Shown here in pieces: positions 1 to 8,388 of a stretch of DNA of 64,000 nucleotides. Made by a program: the position numbers and the translations under genes. Source of the DNA: an uncultured Bacteroidia bacterium (GTDB lineage: Bacteria > Bacteroidota > Bacteroidia > Bacteroidales > UBA932); NCBI GenBank assembly GCA_902780935.1, contig CACZHP010000009.1, forward strand, positions 1-64,000, written 5' to 3'. The notes beneath the pieces are model-generated. The model saw only the letters and a program-made list of their open reading frames with translations, did not search any database and had not been told where the DNA came from. How positions within the stretch are numbered: the first letter of the stretch is position 1; each line of letters opens with the position of its first letter.

Positions 1-210
<210 letters not shown>

Positions 211-278
211 TTATTGTTTTCAAAAAGTCGGAAAAAGAATAACGAATGTTGTGCCAAGAGCGGAAGGCTGACAAATTG

Positions 279-737
279 TCACTCGTGGGTGGCGAAACGC
301 TGCTTGGCGAGTGCCTCATAGTCAGTTCCGGGGCGCCCGTAATTGGCATAAGGATGGATGGATATGCCACCCCTGGGGGTGAAGAGTCCGAGCACTTCGA
401 TGTACTTCGGATCCATCAGCTTGACCAGGTCATTGAGGATAATATTCACGCAATCCTCATGGAAACCGCCGTGGTTGCGGAAACTGAAGAGATACAGTTT
501 CAGGCTCTTGCTCTCCACCATCCTGATGTCGGGAATATAACTGATCCTTATCTCCGCGAAATCCGGCTGCCCCGTGATCGGGCAAAGGGTCGTGAACTCC
601 GGGCAGTTGAACTTCACCCAATAATCCCTCCCGGGATGCATGTTCTCGAAGGTCTCAAGAACCTCCGGAGCGTAATCCATTTTGTAGCGGGTCTCATGGC
701 CAAGGGCCGACAGACCTTCTTTCTTCCTGTCTTCCAT
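279..737 (-). CDS. queF: NADPH-dependent 7-cyano-7-deazaguanine reductase QueF
   Basis: QueF reduces the nitrile preQ0 to the amine preQ1, the last soluble step before the queuosine precursor is inserted into tRNA. The 152-residue length fits the short, single-domain QueF type. The signature [10 protein letters not shown] contains the catalytic cysteine (about residue 52) that forms a thioimide with substrate and the following aspartate. The later ESKSLKLY stretch is the family's NADPH/substrate-binding signature. The gene lies 6 bases downstream of a queuosine-precursor transporter gene on the same strand, which itself follows a probable preQ1 riboswitch, so both genes are likely controlled by preQ1 level. 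Identification is firm; substrate flow between the pair is inference. Confidence 0.96.
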   Translation of the reverse strand: MEDRKKEGLSALGHETRYKMDYAPEVLETFENMHPGRDYWVKFNCPEFTTLCPITGQPDFAEIRISYIPDIRMVESKSLKLYLFSFRNHGGFHEDCVNIILNDLVKLMDPKYIEVLGLFTPRGGISIHPYANYGRPGTDYEALAKQRFATHE

Positions 738-743
738 ATATTC

Positions 744-1424
744 TTAAAAATCCAAAATCTTGAAGGGGTTGTATCGCACGTCCGTATCGAAGGCATCTTC
801 CCCTTCCACAGCCTTCAACTTGCGAACTACGGTGTTCGTCACCGGAAGAATCAAAATCTCATATAGCACCTTGAAGGTGACCTGGCAGAGCATCATCCAA
901 GCCAAGTTCTTCAAAGGAGTACCCCAGAACGCTATCGGCATGAATATCAGCGAGTCCAGGCATTCCCCGGCGAGGGAGGAAGCTATCGCCCTGAGTGAGA
1001 AACCTTTGCCGCCTTGAGCGACCTTCATCTTGCTCAACACGTAAGCGTTGAAGGTGGAACCGGCGAGGAAGGCCAGCAGAGAAGCCAGCAGCACCCTCGG
1101 AGCCATCTTGAACACGAAGTCGAAATGTTCTCCTCCAGTCCAGAAAGGAGCCGCCGGAAGCGCCACGGCCACCATGGCCATAAGTGCCACAAAAAGGTTC
1201 ATGGCGAACCCTATCCAGATCACCAGGCGGGCTTTCCGATATCCCCAGACCTCAGTGAAACAATCATTGAGGATGTAGGACACCGGGAATATCAGCACGG
1301 CGCAAGGCAGGGCTATCTTCCCGATGGAGAAGATTTTCGCGGCGAAGAGATTAGACGTGATAAGGCAGACCGTGAAAAGCACGGCCATCAGCACAAAGGC
1401 TGGTGAAAAAGTTGTTTTACGCAT
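744..1424 (-). CDS. yhhQ: Queuosine precursor transporter (YhhQ/QPTR family, DUF165)
   Basis: A 226-residue inner-membrane protein with about six hydrophobic segments. The YhhQ/DUF165 hallmarks are visible: an N-terminal helix followed by TSNLFAAKI, then PVSYILNDCFTEVWGY, and later SLAGECLDSLIFMPIAF. Characterised members import queuosine precursors such as preQ0 and preQ1. The gene sits directly upstream of queF, so the cell probably takes up preQ0 and then reduces it. The leader between the prfA stop and this ATG carries a preQ1-I riboswitch-like fold whose pseudoknot strand ends 2 bases before the start codon. That suggests control of translation initiation. Confidence 0.93.
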   Translation of the reverse strand: MRKTTFSPAFVLMAVLFTVCLITSNLFAAKIFSIGKIALPCAVLIFPVSYILNDCFTEVWGYRKARLVIWIGFAMNLFVALMAMVAVALPAAPFWTGGEHFDFVFKMAPRVLLASLLAFLAGSTFNAYVLSKMKVAQGGKGFSLRAIASSLAGECLDSLIFMPIAFWGTPLKNLAWMMLCQVTFKVLYEILILPVTNTVVRKLKAVEGEDAFDTDVRYNPFKILDF

Positions 1425-1426
1425 TT

Positions 1427-1457
1427 CTAGTTTTTTAAGTGGTTCCCTAGTACACTG
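1427..1457 (-). promoter_or_regulatory. Probable preQ1-I riboswitch controlling the queuosine-precursor transporter
   Basis: Reading the minus strand from 1457, stem P1 is AGUG (1456-1453) paired with CACU (1441-1438). L1 is UACUAG, close to the UUCUAG of the Bacillus subtilis aptamer. The stretch before the 3' P1 strand ends in AAC, with the C where the ligand-binding cytosine lies in known class I aptamers. The tail is A-rich and ends in CUAG (1430-1427), able to pair with the CUAG in L1 as pseudoknot P2. P2 would lie 2 bases before the transporter ATG, so ligand binding should hide the start. P1 is only 4 base pairs, shorter than usual. There was no covariance-model search; the call rests on pattern and gene context. 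Confidence 0.72.
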
Positions 1458-1466
1458 TTATGAATA

Positions 1467-2558
1467 TCAATCGCCGGCTTCTTTGAGACGCTCGGCGTTC
1501 TCGGCTATCTGGAGTTGGTTGATGCACTCCTGGATGTCCCCGTCCATGAAGACAGGCAGGTTATACATGGACCAGTTGATCCTGTGATCGGTGACACGGC
1601 CTTGGGGATAGTTATAGGTACGGATCTTAGCCGAGCGGTCGCCTGTAGAGACCATGGTCTTGCGCTTGGCGCCGATCTCGTCGAGATACTTCTGGTGCTC
1701 GAGATTATAAAGACGGGTCCTGAGCTCCTCAAAAGCCCTGTCCTTATTCTTAAGCTGGGAGCGTTCCTCCTGGCACTGGACCACGAGGCCGGTCGGGAGG
1801 TGGGTCAGACGGACGGCGGAATATGTCGTGTTGACACCCTGACCACCAGGGCCGGACGCGCAGAAAAGATCCAGGCGGATATCTTCCCACTTGAGGTCCA
1901 CATCGAACTCTCCCGCCTCGGGGAAAACGGCCACGGAAGCCGCTGAGGTCTGGATCCTGCCTTGGGTCTCCGTCTGCGGGACACGCTGGACACGGTGGAC
2001 TCCGGACTCATATTTCATTATGCCATAGACTCCCTCGTCATTGGAAGAGAGCTTGAAAACAATCATCTTGAATCCGCCGGAAGTGCCTGGAGTAGAGTCA
2101 TTGACCTCGAGTTTCCAACCCTTCTTCTCAGCGAATTTGGAATACATCCTGAAGAGGTCTCCGGCAAAGATGGCCGCCTCGTCACCGCCGGTGCCGCCAC
2201 GGATCTCAACGATGGCGTTCTTTCCGTCATCGGGGTCAGCCGGGATGAGCAAGATTTTTATCTGCTCCTCAAGCTGAGGGAGAAGCGGCTCTATCTCAGC
2301 CACTTCCGCACGAGCCATTTCCCTCAGGTCTTCATCTTTCTCATTGATGAGGATATCCTTCGCGTCAGCCAGCTCCTCAACCTTACGCTTATAGTCAAGG
2401 CCAGTCTTCACGATTGGTTCAAGCTGCTTGTAATCCTTGTTGAGCTGGACATATTTCTTCATGTCAGCTATCACCGCGGGATCCGAGAGCTGGGCCTGCA
2501 GTGAGTTGTATTTGTCCTGGAGGGCCAGGATCTTGTCAATCAGAGTGTTCTCTGCCAT
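1467..2558 (-). CDS. prfA: Peptide chain release factor 1
   Basis: RF1 recognises UAA and UAG in the ribosomal A site and triggers release of the finished peptide. The 363-residue length is normal. The GGQ loop (SGPGGQGVNTT) is present, as is the codon-recognition loop in the PxT form (RVPQTETQGR). The middle residue of that loop is Q rather than the A of Escherichia coli. The final region with the conserved HRINWSMYNL stretch is intact. The start is the first ATG after the preceding gene, 9 bases downstream of it. The gene probably shares a transcript with mazG and the GNAT-like gene upstream. The queuosine transporter leader begins about 10 bases after its stop. Confidence 0.97.
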   Translation of the reverse strand: MAENTLIDKILALQDKYNSLQAQLSDPAVIADMKKYVQLNKDYKQLEPIVKTGLDYKRKVEELADAKDILINEKDEDLREMARAEVAEIEPLLPQLEEQIKILLIPADPDDGKNAIVEIRGGTGGDEAAIFAGDLFRMYSKFAEKKGWKLEVNDSTPGTSGGFKMIVFKLSSNDEGVYGIMKYESGVHRVQRVPQTETQGRIQTSAASVAVFPEAGEFDVDLKWEDIRLDLFCASGPGGQGVNTTYSAVRLTHLPTGLVVQCQEERSQLKNKDRAFEELRTRLYNLEHQKYLDEIGAKRKTMVSTGDRSAKIRTYNYPQGRVTDHRINWSMYNLPVFMDGDIQECINQLQIAENAERLKEAGD

Positions 2559-2567
2559 ATTCCTTTT

Positions 2568-3686
2568 CTAAAGTTCTTTCACGAAGCATCTGCGCCTCAT
2601 GAAAAGCTCGCTATCATATTTCCCCCACACGTTGGCGGCGGAGTTGGACTCGATCTGGGGGTTTGTGATCGCCCACTTCGTCCCCGAGGCGCGGTACTTC
2701 GCCGACATCGTGCAATGATAGATCGACGAGACCCCTGTATTCTGCCATTTCGGCACAGCTCCATTTATCATCAGATCGACGGTGTCGTTCTTGCGGATCG
2801 CCCTCAGGAGATAGATCCATCCGAACGGAAACAGATGACCCTTTGCCTTTTGCAGCGCCTTGGAGATGCTTGGGAAAGTTATCCCGAAGCCAACCAGTTC
2901 CTCGTTCTCATCAAATATTATGCTGCTGGTCTTGTCAGTGACAAAACGCAGCACCTCTGACGCTTCCTCGTCAATCTCCTCTTTGGTGAAGGGGATGAAG
3001 TTATAGACGGACTTGGCGAAACTCTCATTGTAAACGTCGAAGAAATACCGGACCATCGCCTTGTCCTTTTTCAACTTGTTCAGACTGCCTTCATGGAGGT
3101 TATACCTCTCTTTCAGCAGATTGGCTATCCTGACGATCTTATCCTGCGGAGGCTGGTCAGCCGGAACCTTGTACTGCACCCAATCGCACTCTTTCACGAA
3201 GCCGAGAGCGTTCATGAAATCAACATAGTACGGGTAATTATAAATGCAGTTGAAAGGAGGAATATTCTGGAACCCCTCAATGAGCATTCCCTGCTTTCCA
3301 AGGGTGTTGTAATAGAGCGGACCATGGATCTCGGTCATTCCGTTCTCCTTCGCCCAGGCCTCAGCGGTCTCTATCAGCAGCCGGGCGACCTCGAAGTCGT
3401 TGATTGTGTCGAACCAACCGAAACGAGCTCTTTTCTTATCGTATAACGCGTTGTACCGCGGATTAATCATCCCACAGATCCTTCCGACTACCTTGTCCCC
3501 GTCAAGGACCATCCACATCTTGCGCCTGCAATATGACAGGTTGGAAACCTTTGTCAGGGACTTGACCTGGTCAGAATGGAGAGCCGGGACATATTGTGGA
3601 CAGTCTTTATACAACTGATCCGGGAACTTGATAAACTTCCTCAAGTCCCTTTTACCCAAAACCTCAACTATTCTATATTGTGGCAT
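2568..3686 (-). CDS. GNAT-like acyltransferase-fold protein of unknown substrate
   Basis: A 372-residue soluble protein without a signal peptide. Its middle part (VVGRICGMINPRYN, then GWFDTINDFEVARLLIETAEAW) resembles the beta-strand and helix pattern of GNAT N-acetyltransferases. The following EIHGPLYYN and LGF segments are typical of the large Bacteroidetes family usually annotated as an acetyltransferase or of unknown function. No substrate can be named from sequence. It sits between mazG (30 bases upstream) and prfA (10 bases downstream) on the same strand, so it is probably expressed with housekeeping genes. The start is the first ATG, with MPQYRIVEV as a plausible N-terminal beta strand. 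Confidence 0.7.
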   Translation of the reverse strand: MPQYRIVEVLGKRDLRKFIKFPDQLYKDCPQYVPALHSDQVKSLTKVSNLSYCRRKMWMVLDGDKVVGRICGMINPRYNALYDKKRARFGWFDTINDFEVARLLIETAEAWAKENGMTEIHGPLYYNTLGKQGMLIEGFQNIPPFNCIYNYPYYVDFMNALGFVKECDWVQYKVPADQPPQDKIVRIANLLKERYNLHEGSLNKLKKDKAMVRYFFDVYNESFAKSVYNFIPFTKEEIDEEASEVLRFVTDKTSSIIFDENEELVGFGITFPSISKALQKAKGHLFPFGWIYLLRAIRKNDTVDLMINGAVPKWQNTGVSSIYHCTMSAKYRASGTKWAITNPQIESNSAANVWGKYDSELFMRRRCFVKEL

Positions 3687-3715
3687 CCCGCGAATTTAAC
3701 AACTATCCGTCACTT

Positions 3716-4534
3716 TTACAACCCCTTGGCCTTTCCCTCATCCCAGATCTCGTCCATCTCGGCGAGAGTCATGTCATGGAGGTCGCGCCCCTGGCGGATC
3801 GTGTGCTCCTCGAGGTAGGTGAAACGCCTCCGGAATTTGTCACAAGCCTTGTTCAGCGCAGTGTCCGGATCAATACCGTACAACCTGGCAGCATTGACAG
3901 TGGCGAACATGAAGTCGCCGAGTTCCTCCTCGGCGCGCTCGTAAGCAGCCCGTTTCTCCTCTTCCGTACAGGCGTTATCCATGGCCTCAAACTCTGTCTG
4001 GAGTTCTCCTTGCTCTTCCTTGACTTTGTCCCAGACCTGGCTCTTCTCCTCCCAGTCGAAGCCGACTCCCCTCGCCTTGTCCTGCATTGAATATGCCTTT
4101 AAAATGGGAGGAAGAGAATCCGGGATTCCTGACAGGATCCTCTTGTTGCCACCTTTCTCCTTGGCCTTAAGCATCTCCCAGTTTGTGGAGACCTCTTCCG
4201 CGTCAGCGACTTTGGTTGTCGAGAAAACATGAGGGTGGCGGTAGATCATCTTCTCGCAGAGTTTGTTCATCACATCGGCTATGTCGTAGCGTCCCTCCTC
4301 CTCGGCTATCTTGGCGTAAAAAATGACATGTAGGAAAACGTCCCCCAGCTCTTTCTCAAGAGCTTTCTCATCTTTCTTCAGAACAGCGTCGCTAAGCTCG
4401 TACACCTCCTCTATCGTCATCGGACGGAGGGTGTCGATCGTCTGCGCGTGGTTCCAAGGACAGTCCGAGCGCAGCCTGTCCATCACATCCAAAGCGCGCT
4501 CAAACGCTTCCAGTTTCTTCTCTTTGTTCACCAT
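3716..4534 (-). CDS. mazG: Nucleoside triphosphate pyrophosphohydrolase MazG
   Basis: MazG hydrolyses (d)NTPs to monophosphates and pyrophosphate, cleaning abnormal nucleotides from the pool. The 272-residue protein has the usual tandem MazG domains. The first has the metal-binding EExxE and ELGDVF helix pairs (IEEVYELSDAV, LEKELGDVFLHV). The second repeats the pattern (ERAEEELGDFMFA). The segment RDCPWN-like SDCPWNHAQTIDTLRP near the N-terminus is the family signature. A TAnnTTTG-type box (minus strand, 4546-4539) lies only a few bases upstream of the ATG. The GNAT-like gene and prfA follow closely, suggesting one transcript. Confidence 0.94.
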   Translation of the reverse strand: MVNKEKKLEAFERALDVMDRLRSDCPWNHAQTIDTLRPMTIEEVYELSDAVLKKDEKALEKELGDVFLHVIFYAKIAEEEGRYDIADVMNKLCEKMIYRHPHVFSTTKVADAEEVSTNWEMLKAKEKGGNKRILSGIPDSLPPILKAYSMQDKARGVGFDWEEKSQVWDKVKEEQGELQTEFEAMDNACTEEEKRAAYERAEEELGDFMFATVNAARLYGIDPDTALNKACDKFRRRFTYLEEHTIRQGRDLHDMTLAEMDEIWDEGKAKGL

Positions 4535-4538
4535 GACG

Positions 4539-4546
4539 CAAAGGTA
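4539..4546 (-). promoter_or_regulatory. Candidate promoter -7 box (TACCTTTG) for mazG
   Basis: The minus strand reads TACCTTTG, a full match to the TAnnTTTG -7 consensus of the Bacteroidetes primary sigma factor, 5 bases upstream of the mazG ATG. No TTTG -33 element was found at the expected spacing, and a transcript from here would be almost leaderless, so confidence is limited. Confidence 0.35.
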
Positions 4547-4558
4547 GGAATTTTTAAT

Positions 4559-4566
4559 TATATTTG
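4559..4566 (+). promoter_or_regulatory. Candidate promoter -7 box (TATATTTG) for the CoA-transferase gene
   Basis: TATATTTG matches the TAnnTTTG -7 consensus 30 bases upstream of the ATG at 4597, inside the divergent mazG/CoA-transferase gap. The only nearby TTTG lies too far upstream (4523-4526) to be a standard -33 element. Confidence 0.5.
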
Positions 4567-4596
4567 TGGGATTGAACGAACTGGCAAAGGAGATAA

Positions 4597-5895
4597 ATGA
4601 AAGAGATCCATTACGTATCGGCTGATGAGGCGGTAAGTGCCGTCAGGTCCGGGGACCATATCCACCTGGGGAGCGTGGCGAGCGTTCCTCATGTACTTAT
4701 AGACGCCCTGGTCCGGAGGGCTGACGCCGGGGAGATAGAGGACCTGCATTTCCACCATTTCCACACTGAAGGAGAGGCTCCATATTCCGATCCGAAATAC
4801 TCGGGAATATTCTTCGAGCAGGGTTTCTTCGTGGGGCCTAACGTCCGGGCGAATGTCAATGCTGGCTACGCCGACTATCTGCCTGTGCATCTGTTTGACA
4901 CTCAGCGGCTTTACCGCAGCGGTGCGATCAAGCTCGGGGCCGCTTTCGTCCAAGTCTCCCTCCCTGACGGGAACGGCATGGTCTCGCTCGGAACCTCTGT
5001 TGACTGTTCCCCCGCCGCTATAGAGACAGCAAGAGTCAAGGTCGCCGTCGTCAACCCCAACGTACCTTTCGCTTACGGAGAATTAATACCTGTCAACCGG
5101 TTCGATTACCTTGTCAGCGACGACACTCCCCTTTTCACGAAGGAATACACGGAACCAACTCAGACTGACATACTTATCGGCAAGAATTGCGCCGGGTTAG
5201 TCCAGGATGGAGCCTGCCTCCAGATGGGTATAGGGAGCCTGCCTAACGCCCTCGCCGCCCAGCTTGGAGATCATAAGGATCTGGGAATTCACACTGAGAT
5301 GTTCGCCGACGGCGTGCTTGGCCTCATCAAAAGCGGAGTCATCACTGGCCGGAACAAGAAGATAGACCAAGGGAAGATTGTCGCGTCTTTCCTCCTGGGT
5401 TCCAAGGATGTATATTCATTCATCGACCGGAATCCCGATGTGCTGATGAGGGAAATCGGTTACGTGAACGATCCTTGGGTGATATCTCGCAACCCCAAGG
5501 TGACTTCCATCAACTCAGCGACCGAGATCGATCTCACGGGACAAGTCTGCGCAGACTCCATCGGAACGAGGATATTCTCCGGCACCGGTGGACAGCTTGA
5601 CTTTGTCAGAGGCGCGGCGATGAGTGAGGGAGGAGTCTCGATGATCGCCCTCGCGTCCAGGACCAACAAGGGAATGTCCAAAATAGTCCCGACTCTCCAT
5701 CCCGGCGCCGGTGTGGTCACGCCAAGGGCTGATGTTCACTGGGTTGTCACTGAATATGGTGTCGTGGATCTTCGCGGGAAATCGCTCCAGGAGCGTGCGA
5801 AGCTGCTGATCTCAATCGCTCATCCGGACGACCGGGAGGCTCTTGACAAGGCCGCGTTCGAGCGCTTCGGCCCGCACTGGAAGATCCTTCGCTGA
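4597..5895 (+). CDS. Acetyl-CoA hydrolase/CoA-transferase family protein (family I CoA-transferase)
   Basis: A 432-residue enzyme of the acetyl-CoA hydrolase/4-hydroxybutyrate or butyryl-CoA:acetate CoA-transferase family, which moves CoA between short-chain acids. Visible signatures are GIGSLPNALAAQLGDHKDLG followed by HTEMFADG, where Glu 234 is the likely covalent CoA-binding glutamate. Later come FSGTGGQLDFVRGA and the C-terminal VVTEYGVVDLRGKSLQERA. The start is supported by AAAGGAGAT just upstream. Its last codons and stop (KILR, then TGA) lie inside a degenerate copy of a short dispersed repeat (5882-5910). It is convergent with the UvrA-like gene. Acid specificity (acetate, propionate, butyrate or succinate) cannot be read from sequence. 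Confidence 0.9.
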   Translation: MKEIHYVSADEAVSAVRSGDHIHLGSVASVPHVLIDALVRRADAGEIEDLHFHHFHTEGEAPYSDPKYSGIFFEQGFFVGPNVRANVNAGYADYLPVHLFDTQRLYRSGAIKLGAAFVQVSLPDGNGMVSLGTSVDCSPAAIETARVKVAVVNPNVPFAYGELIPVNRFDYLVSDDTPLFTKEYTEPTQTDILIGKNCAGLVQDGACLQMGIGSLPNALAAQLGDHKDLGIHTEMFADGVLGLIKSGVITGRNKKIDQGKIVASFLLGSKDVYSFIDRNPDVLMREIGYVNDPWVISRNPKVTSINSATEIDLTGQVCADSIGTRIFSGTGGQLDFVRGAAMSEGGVSMIALASRTNKGMSKIVPTLHPGAGVVTPRADVHWVVTEYGVVDLRGKSLQERAKLLISIAHPDDREALDKAAFERFGPHWKILR

Positions 5896-5910
5896 CGCTC
5901 AGGATGACAG
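5882..5910 (+). repeat. Short dispersed GATCCTTCGCT...AGGATGACA repeat, copy 1 (degenerate)
   Basis: A hairpin-forming repeat of about 27 bp in which GATCCT and AGGATGACA flank a TTCGC-rich centre. This copy has a changed centre. It covers the last codons and the stop of the CoA-transferase gene. Other copies are at 55450-55477, 57371-57396 and 62957-62985. Confidence 0.65.
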
Positions 5911-5925
5911 GGGCTTCCGTAACCA

Positions 5926-8388
5926 CTAAAGATACCGGCCGGTAAGGCTATCAGCTGAACGGGCGATCTCCGCGGGAGCGCCACAAGCGACGACCCGGCC
6001 TCCATCAAGGCCACCACCAGGCCCCATATCAACCACATAATCAGCGTTCCTGATCACATCCAGGTCGTGCTCTATAACAATCACCGTAGCTCCGTTCCCT
6101 ATCAGATGGCGTAACACGCCCATAAGGGTTTTCACATCAAGCGGATGGAGTCCAATAGTCGGCTCATCAAAGACAAAAAGAGAATCCCCCTGCCCACGGC
6201 CCATCTCACTAGCAAGTTTCAGTCTCTGTGCCTCACCGCCGGAGAGACTCGGAGTCGCCTCGCCCAAGGTCAGATACCCGAGACCGAGGTCATGTAGCAC
6301 TTGCAACCTACTCTTTACCAATGATATATCAGAGCAAACCTGCAGAGCTTCATCCACACTCATAGCCATAATCTCAGGCAGCGAGAATCCACCCTTACGC
6401 TTTATCTCATAGGCGATCCGGGCATACCTTGAACCATGGCAATCAGGACAAGGGATATCCACATCCGGCAGGAACTGCACGTCCAGGCTTATGCTACCGG
6501 TTCCGTCACAAACGGGGCAGCGGAGACGTCCCGTGTTGTAGGAGAAATCGCCGGCCTTCCATCCTCCAGCCTTGGCTGCCTCAGTCTTGGCGAAGACCTT
6601 TCTCAACTCGTCATGAATATTGGCGTATGTCGCCACGGTCGAACGGACGTTAATGCCGATGGGAGTGGCATCGATCAACTTGACCTGACGTATTCCTTCA
6701 GCTTCTGCGGAGACCACATGAGCCGGCAGATGCCGCCCTTCTATCGACGCTTTCAAACCGGGAATCAAACTCTCCAGTATCAGCGTTGTCTTGCCGGAGC
6801 CGGAGACTCCTGTCACGACAGAAAGCCTCCCTTTCGGGAACTCCACGGACAGCGGTTTTACCGTGTGTATCTGGCTTGTGGTCATATTAATGCGCCCAAG
6901 GTCGAAGAGATCCGGCTTTCTTTCCGCGACTCCAGGAGAATCCTTCAGGAAAGCCCCGATCCGGGAAGAAGGAGAGTCTTCTATCTCCTGGACAGTCCCC
7001 TGTGCTATCACATTACCCCCTTTTGCCCCGGCCTCCGGGCCAAGCTCTATAATCCAGTCCGAATGAGCCAGGACCTGGGTGTCATGATCTACAAGAACCA
7101 CCGTGTTCCCATCTGCCACAAGATCGTCCATAACCCCAGTAAGTCCTTCAAGATTAGAAGGATGCAGGCCTATTGACGGCTCATCCAGAACATATAGCAC
7201 GCCCGTGGTGCGGTTGCGGACAGAGCGGGCCAACTGTACCCTCTGCCTCTCCCCCGTTGACAAAGTGGATGCGGCGCGATCCAGAGACAAGTAAGACAAC
7301 CCGAGATCCACAAGCCTGCGAGCCGTGTCGTTAAAGGACTCGCATATTCTCTCCGCCATAGGTCTCATAGGCTCAGGGAGGGAGGCAGGGACTCCAGCCA
7401 CCCAATCAATAAGCTCAGAGAGGGTCATCTTGCACGCTTCCGCCAGATTGATTCCCCTAAGTAAAGGGGCCCTTGCCTCATCAGAGAGTCTCGTGCCGCA
7501 ACAGTCCGGGCAAGGTTCCTCCTTAAGGAACTTCTCGACCCTCTTCATTCCGGTCTCATCCTTCACCTTCGCCAACGCGTTCTCAACCGAGTACACAGCG
7601 TTGTAGTAGGTGAAGTCCATCTCCGCGAAATTGTTGGTCTTCTCGTTGTGGTAAAGGATGTGCTTTTTCTCGGCCGGTCCATGATAGACGATTTCCTTCT
7701 CCTCCGGCGTCAGATCCTTAAAGGGCACATCTGTACGGACACCCATCTCACGGGCTATATCCTTCATCAATGACCACATCAAAGAACCCCAAGGAGCCAC
7801 GGCCCCCTGATCGATAGTCAGGGTGTCATCAGGGACCAAGGTGGATTCATCGACCGTACGGATCGTACCGGTGCCTCCGCATCTGCGACAGGCTCCCTCG
7901 CTGTTGAAAGCGAGTTGTTCCGCCCCTGGAGCATAGAACGTCTCCCCGCAGACCGGACACCTTAGCGGACGCTCCGCGGCGACATCCAGTGTAGGCTCAA
8001 GATAGTGGCCGTTCGGACAGCGATGAGAAGCCAAACGGGAAAACATAAGTCTCAGACTGTTAAGAAGTTCCGACATAGTGCCAAAGGTACTTCTTATTCC
8101 AGGCACACCAGGTCTCTGGTGCAGCGCTAGCGCGGCAGGGACATAACGGACCTCATCGACCATGGCCCTTGAGGCTTGTGTCATCCGCCTGCGGGTATAT
8201 GTGGAGAGAGACTCAAGATAACGCCTGGATCCTTCAGCGTAAAGGACACCCAAAGCCAGGGAAGACTTTCCGGAACCAGAAACTCCCGCTATCCCCACTA
8301 TTTTCCCAAGAGGGATGTCAACGTCAATGTTTTTGAGATTATGGGCTCTGGCGCCCCGGATTTCTATCTTATCTGGTTTCGTTATCAT
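5926..8388 (-). CDS. UvrA2-type excinuclease ATPase paralog (lacks the UvrB-binding insertion)
   Basis: The 820 residues contain two ABC ATPase halves. The first has Walker [10 protein letters not shown] near residue 35 and signature [13 protein letters not shown]. The second has Walker [10 protein letters not shown] and signature [14 protein letters not shown] with the DEPTIGLHP Walker B. Two UvrA zinc modules are visible (CRRCGGTG, and CPVCDGTG with CPDCHGSRY), plus an extra pair ([13 protein letters not shown]). It is about 120 residues shorter than true UvrA. The region normally holding the UvrB-binding domain, between the first Walker A and the first zinc module, is reduced. This fits class II UvrA2, linked to drug or DNA-damage tolerance, rather than UvrABC repair. 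Its first 20 bases overlap the end of the GH92 gene. Confidence 0.88.
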   Translation of the reverse strand: MITKPDKIEIRGARAHNLKNIDVDIPLGKIVGIAGVSGSGKSSLALGVLYAEGSRRYLESLSTYTRRRMTQASRAMVDEVRYVPAALALHQRPGVPGIRSTFGTMSELLNSLRLMFSRLASHRCPNGHYLEPTLDVAAERPLRCPVCGETFYAPGAEQLAFNSEGACRRCGGTGTIRTVDESTLVPDDTLTIDQGAVAPWGSLMWSLMKDIAREMGVRTDVPFKDLTPEEKEIVYHGPAEKKHILYHNEKTNNFAEMDFTYYNAVYSVENALAKVKDETGMKRVEKFLKEEPCPDCCGTRLSDEARAPLLRGINLAEACKMTLSELIDWVAGVPASLPEPMRPMAERICESFNDTARRLVDLGLSYLSLDRAASTLSTGERQRVQLARSVRNRTTGVLYVLDEPSIGLHPSNLEGLTGVMDDLVADGNTVVLVDHDTQVLAHSDWIIELGPEAGAKGGNVIAQGTVQEIEDSPSSRIGAFLKDSPGVAERKPDLFDLGRINMTTSQIHTVKPLSVEFPKGRLSVVTGVSGSGKTTLILESLIPGLKASIEGRHLPAHVVSAEAEGIRQVKLIDATPIGINVRSTVATYANIHDELRKVFAKTEAAKAGGWKAGDFSYNTGRLRCPVCDGTGSISLDVQFLPDVDIPCPDCHGSRYARIAYEIKRKGGFSLPEIMAMSVDEALQVCSDISLVKSRLQVLHDLGLGYLTLGEATPSLSGGEAQRLKLASEMGRGQGDSLFVFDEPTIGLHPLDVKTLMGVLRHLIGNGATVIVIEHDLDVIRNADYVVDMGPGGGLDGGRVVACGAPAEIARSADSLTGRYL

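Noticed and set aside
246-866. A 206-codon frame on the plus strand over queF
   Set aside because: It is antisense to queF and the transporter gene, with no recognisable domain.
1467-2558. RF1 codon-recognition loop PQT instead of PAT as a sign of altered stop reading
   Set aside because: The family motif is PxT with a variable middle residue, and all other RF1 features are normal.
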